A stretch of 64,000 bases of DNA from UBA6059 sp965227155 (lineage in GTDB: Bacteria; Bacteroidota; Bacteroidia; Cytophagales; Cyclobacteriaceae). The stretch is from NCBI GenBank assembly GCA_965227155.1, contig OZ245731.1:1612001-1676000 (forward strand), read 5' to 3'. Below are positions 60,993-64,000 of this stretch, piece after piece. The notes beneath the pieces were generated by a model, which worked only from the letters and a program-made list of their open reading frames with translations, searched no databases and was not told the DNA's origin. Every line of letters begins with the position of its first letter. Position 1 is the stretch's first letter. The position numbers were made by a program, and so were the translations under genes.

Positions 60993-61469
60993 ATGGATAT
61001 CTCCGTGTTGCGGTCACCCCTGGGTCCCCTGCATATTCGATGCAGTGCTGAAGCGCTCTTAGAAATAACTTTTACGGACAGTGCAGATCTCCAATCCACA
61101 AGCCCAAGGGGCTACCATAAGGCAGTTCATGAGCAATTGGCAGCCTATTTTGAGAGAAAATTGAAAACTTTTTCCCTCCAATTTTCGCCTGAGGGTACAG
61201 CCTTTCAGCATAGAGTATGGAAAGCCTTAATGACCATACCTTATGGCAAAACAATCTCCTACGCTGCTCTGGCCCAGCAGCTGGGAGACCCTAAATGCAT
61301 CAGGGCGGCAGCCTCAGCCAATGGTAAAAATAAAATCCCTATCATTATCCCCTGCCACCGGGTGATTGGCACCGATGGGAGCCTTACTGGTTATGCCGGC
61401 GGACTGGAAAGAAAAAAATTGTTGCTGCAACTGGAAGGCAGCACCATCATCCAACCTACCTTATTCTGA
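60993..61469 (+). CDS. ogt: Methylated-DNA-[protein]-cysteine S-methyltransferase
   Basis: From the ATG at 60993 the product is 158 residues. The methyl-acceptor is Cys121 in the invariant IPCHRV motif. The DNA-binding helix-turn-helix precedes it (RVWKALMTIPYGKTISYAALAQQLGDP), with AASANGKNKIPI between. It repairs O6-alkylguanine by irreversible transfer. The frame opens at 60957, but those 36 bp lie inside the preceding gene. The next gene starts 1 bp after its stop. Confidence 0.96.
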   Translation: MDISVLRSPLGPLHIRCSAEALLEITFTDSADLQSTSPRGYHKAVHEQLAAYFERKLKTFSLQFSPEGTAFQHRVWKALMTIPYGKTISYAALAQQLGDPKCIRAAASANGKNKIPIIIPCHRVIGTDGSLTGYAGGLERKKLLLQLEGSTIIQPTLF

Positions 61470-61470
61470 T

Positions 61471-62388
61471 ATGCTATTAAGAAAAATCATATTCGTAGTA
61501 TCAATCCTCTTGATCGGGATTGGCTTTGCTTTATACAAACCTGATATTCCGCTGGATGAATTGAAGTCAAGGTATGCCAATGAGCAATCACAATTTATAG
61601 AGGTGCAGGGCATGAATGTGCATTACAGGATTGAGGGGGAGGGTGAACCGCTACTGCTGATCCATGGTACAGGTGCTTCCTTACACACCTGGGATGACTG
61701 GGTAGAAGTGCTCAAAAAAGATTTTCAGGTAATACGACTGGATTTGCCGGCCTATGGCCTGACCGGCCCCTCTCCTGAGGGAAACTACACTTATGAATAC
61801 TACGCAGGTTTTATCAATTCTTTTTTGGAACAATTGGGGATCAGCCGCTGCCATGTGGCCGGCAACTCCCTGGGGGGTGGTATCACCTGGACATTTGCAT
61901 TGCTTTACCCGGATAAAGCCGACAAACTGATTTTGGTAGATGCCAGCGGTTTCCCCAAAGATGGCAAGTCGCCCTGGATATTCCGGCTGGCCAAAAATCC
62001 CATTGCCGGACCGCTGATGAAAAACCTCACGCCTCGATTTATCTTTCAAAGCAATCTGGAGGCGGTTTATCACCAGGACTCATTGATCAGCGAAAGCCTG
62101 GTGGATCGCTATTTTGACCTGGCACGACGGGCAGGCAACCGCGATGCATTTGTTGACCGCTCAAAAGTGCATAACCCGGATCGTACCGATCAGTTAGCCC
62201 AAATAGAAAACGAAACGCTCATCATGTGGGGTGCACATGATGACTGGATTCCCGTAGGAGATGCCACCAAATTTGACCAGGCCTTACCCAACAGCAGTGT
62301 CGTAATCTATGAAAATGCCGGCCATGTACCCATGGAGGAAATCCCTCAAGTAACTGCACGGGATGCGAGGAGGTTTTTGTTGAAGTAA
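61471..62388 (+). CDS. Membrane-anchored alpha/beta hydrolase
   Basis: From the ATG at 61471 the product is 305 residues: one N-terminal membrane helix (about 4-22), then an alpha/beta hydrolase fold. The oxyanion motif LLIHGTGASLHTWDDW is near residue 55. The nucleophile Ser is in VAGNSLGGG, the acid in the GAHDDWIPVG region, and the catalytic His in NAGHVPMEE. The substrate is unknown. The site fits an inner-membrane or periplasmic esterase. It begins 1 bp after ogt. Confidence 0.88.
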   Translation: MLLRKIIFVVSILLIGIGFALYKPDIPLDELKSRYANEQSQFIEVQGMNVHYRIEGEGEPLLLIHGTGASLHTWDDWVEVLKKDFQVIRLDLPAYGLTGPSPEGNYTYEYYAGFINSFLEQLGISRCHVAGNSLGGGITWTFALLYPDKADKLILVDASGFPKDGKSPWIFRLAKNPIAGPLMKNLTPRFIFQSNLEAVYHQDSLISESLVDRYFDLARRAGNRDAFVDRSKVHNPDRTDQLAQIENETLIMWGAHDDWIPVGDATKFDQALPNSSVVIYENAGHVPMEEIPQVTARDARRFLLK

Positions 62389-62415
62389 AGTCTTTGATAT
62401 ATTCATTGCAAATAA

Positions 62416-62547
62416 AGCGTTAACTTTTTTGAATACTGGCAGAAATACACGGATTTTACAAGTGAAATAGCAGATCGAGCTGATGTGGACATGAAAACAC
62501 TAGATCAAGCACTTTGGCAGTATTCTAAAGAGTATCAGAAGACTTAA
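62416..62547 (+). pseudogene. 3' remnant of an unidentified gene
   Basis: An open frame of 43 codons, bounded by an in-frame stop at 62413 and ending in TAA at 62545, encodes a well-formed protein end (EYWQKYTDFTSEIADRADVDMK, then a helix ending LWQYSKEYQ). It has no ATG before Met near residue 26. The tail (MKTLDQALWQYSKE) looks like the C-terminus of a conserved bacterial protein that I cannot name. The rest of that gene is absent, replaced upstream by the hydrolase gene. Confidence 0.5.
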
Positions 62548-62569
62548 TCTTAATCATAATCAGACTCAT

Positions 62570-62917
62570 ATGGCACTAGACGTACTGCAAGCAGCAGAAA
62601 CCATCCAGGCTTTGGAAAACTTCCTCGAAAAGCGCAGACCTCCCGAAAATATCAGACATGAGGTGGATCTCGCGTACAAAATTGAGAGCCAAAGTGTGAT
62701 TATCTACGGTATTCGTCCACATTGGCAAGACAAAGCTAAGCTCTTGGAGGAACAAATTGCCAAAACCACTTGGGTACACTCTAAGAAAACTTGGAAAGTC
62801 TTTTGGATGCGAGCGGACCTCAAGTGGCATGCTTATGAACCGCAACCACAGGTAAATACGATCCATGAATTTTTACAAATTGTACAGGAGGATAAGTATG
62901 GGTGCTTTTGGGGCTAG
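62570..62917 (+). CDS. DUF3024 protein
   Basis: This 115-residue cytoplasmic protein has the DUF3024 pattern: an N-terminal helix (QALENFLEKRRPPENIRHEVDL), a strand with YKIESQSVIIYGIRPHW, and the conserved VFWMRADLKWHAYEP near residue 84. Function is unknown; the fold looks like a small alpha/beta protein. It ends 4 bp from the stop of the membrane protein on the other strand. Confidence 0.85.
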   Translation: MALDVLQAAETIQALENFLEKRRPPENIRHEVDLAYKIESQSVIIYGIRPHWQDKAKLLEEQIAKTTWVHSKKTWKVFWMRADLKWHAYEPQPQVNTIHEFLQIVQEDKYGCFWG

Positions 62918-62921
62918 AAGC

Positions 62922-63269
62922 TTATCGATCCTCCTGCTCACGCTCTTTTCTGCGCTTCTGCTCAATCTGGTAGGATAAGAATAGTCCACCGCCAGAGAAA
63001 ATGAATAAAAGTCCGAAATAAAGGGACTCATCATTAAGCGCGGGGAATATTGCCTCAAAAATACCCGCCAGCAACAGGCCCAAACCGGCACCTACAAAAA
63101 GTAAACCGTAGCGCAGCGAGCCAAATTCATTGGTGTGCCTGAACTGCTTGGCATCTACGCCTCTTTCTATCATAGCCATACGCTCGTCGTTTATAAATTT
63201 TCGAATAAAAATGATCAGTACCGCCAGAGATATGGTACCCACCACAGGAACAATGATTGCTACTTCCAT
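62922..63269 (-). CDS. DUF6249-like small membrane protein
   Basis: This 115-residue protein has three hydrophobic helices (about 4-23, 53-73, 82-100), separated by a short amphipathic segment with RMAMIERGVDAKQF, and a strongly charged C-terminal tail (QKRRKEREQEDR). The layout and the ERG motif fit DUF6249 as I know it, of unknown function. It is transcribed alone and convergent with DUF3024. Confidence 0.75.
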   Translation of the reverse strand: MEVAIIVPVVGTISLAVLIIFIRKFINDERMAMIERGVDAKQFRHTNEFGSLRYGLLFVGAGLGLLLAGIFEAIFPALNDESLYFGLLFIFSGGGLFLSYQIEQKRRKEREQEDR

Positions 63270-63376
63270 TTTGTTAATGTTTAAAATTCAATGCTTGGAC
63301 GCACCCCAAATACTTGAGGTTACCATCGGCTGAGAAATTTTTTTAAAATTATATGGGGGTAGATGTACGATAGAAG

Positions 63377-63407
63377 TCTCAGAGTCCTCTCTCGAGTGAC
63401 TCTGAGG
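63377..63407. repeat. REP-like hairpin 1 upstream of the transposase
   Basis: Arms TCTCAGAGTC (63377-63386) and GACTCTGAGG (63398-63407) pair in 9 of 10 positions around an 11-nt loop containing CTCGAG. A GTAG tetranucleotide lies 14 bp upstream (63359-63362). The arm sequence is shared with the second hairpin 71 bp further on. Confidence 0.65.
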
Positions 63408-63457
63408 GGTGTCTATGACACGGTATGGGTGCAAAGCTCCTACTACTCGACTATCCC

Positions 63458-63487
63458 GCTCAGAGTTACTCGCAGAGAACTCTGAGC
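63458..63487. repeat. REP-like hairpin 2 upstream of the transposase
   Basis: Arms GCTCAGAGTT (63458-63467) and AACTCTGAGC (63478-63487) pair perfectly over 10 bp around a 10-nt loop. The shared CTCAGAGT core with hairpin 1 and the location 36 bp before the transposase start make the two a REP pair candidate. A 13-bp GTGTC-TAT-GACAC palindrome sits between the hairpins (63409-63421). Confidence 0.65.
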
Positions 63488-63523
63488 TATGTAATTATAC
63501 CTGGCTATTATTATTTTAGACAA

Positions 63524-64000
63524 GTGAGTACTCATCAAAAACATACCACATACAACAGCTTTCAGTTTGTTACATTCACTTGCTATAAATGGTTACCTCT
63601 ATTTGATATGGTACACATCTATGACTATCTAAAGCATTGGGTACTCAAATTGAATGAAAAGGGATGTGTATTATGTGGCTATGTAATCATGCCTAATCAT
63701 CTTCATATGCTATTGTATGTCAATTCAAATTGCAGAGACCTTAACCTTACTATAGGAGAGGGGAAGCGGTTTTTAGCCTATGAAATTGTGAAAAGACTCA
63801 AGAAAGGGAATCATTCCGGAATACTTATTGAATTAGAAAGAGGGGTACAGAAAAAGGAACGAATAAAGGGTAAAAAGCATCAGGTGTTTAGACTATCCTT
63901 TGATGCTAAAGAGGTTGCAGGTGAAGATGGTTTAAACAAAATATTAGATTATATGCATGCAAATCCCGTTTCAAGAAAATGGAATCTGGCAAATGATTAT
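63524..64000 (+). CDS. REP-associated tyrosine transposase (cut by window end)
   Basis: A GTG at 63524 opens 159 codons running off the right edge. The product is an IS200-like HUH transposase domain. An early FVTFTCYKWLPLF strand is followed by the metal-binding His59-x-His61 in VIMPNHLHMLLY, and a candidate catalytic Tyr86 lies in GKRFLAYEIVKRL. Near the end LDYMHANPVSRKW is typical of RAYT proteins. These single-copy transposases act on REP hairpins; two such hairpins lie just upstream. No terminal repeats of an insertion sequence are visible. Confidence 0.85.
   Translation, partial: MSTHQKHTTYNSFQFVTFTCYKWLPLFDMVHIYDYLKHWVLKLNEKGCVLCGYVIMPNHLHMLLYVNSNCRDLNLTIGEGKRFLAYEIVKRLKKGNHSGILIELERGVQKKERIKGKKHQVFRLSFDAKEVAGEDGLNKILDYMHANPVSRKWNLANDY

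Noticed and set aside
1..64000. tRNA genes, CRISPR arrays, prophage or restriction loci
   Set aside because: No cloverleaf-like sequence, no regular spacer-repeat array and no phage or restriction genes were found. The gaps are short and mostly promoter-like.

Overview
The window reads as a chromosome segment from a Bacteroidota bacterium, most likely order Cytophagales (inferred from gene content, not from an alignment). The support is: gliding and type IX secretion genes (porZ, gldB, gldD, gldE, a PorT-like barrel); the purH-mreB-mreC-mreD-mrdA-rodA order; a near-absence of Shine-Dalgarno sequences; repeated TAnnTTTG boxes (the Bacteroidetes -7 element) upstream of genes; and a 29-residue ribosomal-type peptide typical of the phylum. 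The DNA is mostly housekeeping, with about 60 genes tightly packed, many stop/start overlaps of 4 bp and no stretch above 300 bp without a gene. I see no tRNA, rRNA, CRISPR array or prophage.

Layout. 1-5.3 kb: a cut-off 2OG-Fe(II) oxygenase, a DUF4399 lipoprotein, recO, porZ, thymidine kinase and a ferredoxin. 5.3-6.6 kb: an acidic protein of unknown function. 6.6-12.0 kb: the complete elongasome operon mreBCD-mrdA-rodA. 12.1-16 kb: purH, purN, a UbiA prenyltransferase and a DUF2520 protein. 16-18.7 kb: an alpha/beta hydrolase and an acyl-CoA ligase. 18.8-23.4 kb: a cytochrome c maturation operon ccmB-C-D-E-F whose CcmE has Cys in place of the usual heme-binding His. 23.5-34.1 kb: nucleotide-sugar genes (epimerase, rmlA, rmlC, decarboxylase, dehydrogenase, gmd, fcl) that enclose a full sulfate-activation set cysC-D-N-Q, suggesting a sulfated surface polysaccharide. 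34.2-42.8 kb: pheS, moxR, a SurA-type chaperone pair, a SpoIIE/STAS/RsbW-like partner-switching trio and guaB. 42.9-47 kb: pnuC with a nadR-type kinase, a cation exchanger, gldB and an outer-membrane barrel. 47-55.6 kb: RNase G, the 29-residue basic peptide, a TPR protein, HU, then mutY, ssb, gldE, gldD, recG.

55.6-60.1 kb is the most unusual part: a four-gene minus-strand operon coding for a ten-repeat helical protein with a 34-residue period, a LytS-type histidine kinase, a second LytS-type protein whose phospho-acceptor His is Ser, and a LytTR response regulator. Upstream lie two identical 9-bp direct repeats with a 12-bp spacer, the geometry of a LytTR operator. I propose these as one autoregulated signalling module.

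60.2-64 kb: a lipoprotein, ogt, a membrane-anchored hydrolase, a gene remnant, a DUF3024 protein, a DUF6249-like membrane protein and, at the right edge, a cut-off REP-associated tyrosine transposase preceded by two related hairpins that look like its REP elements.
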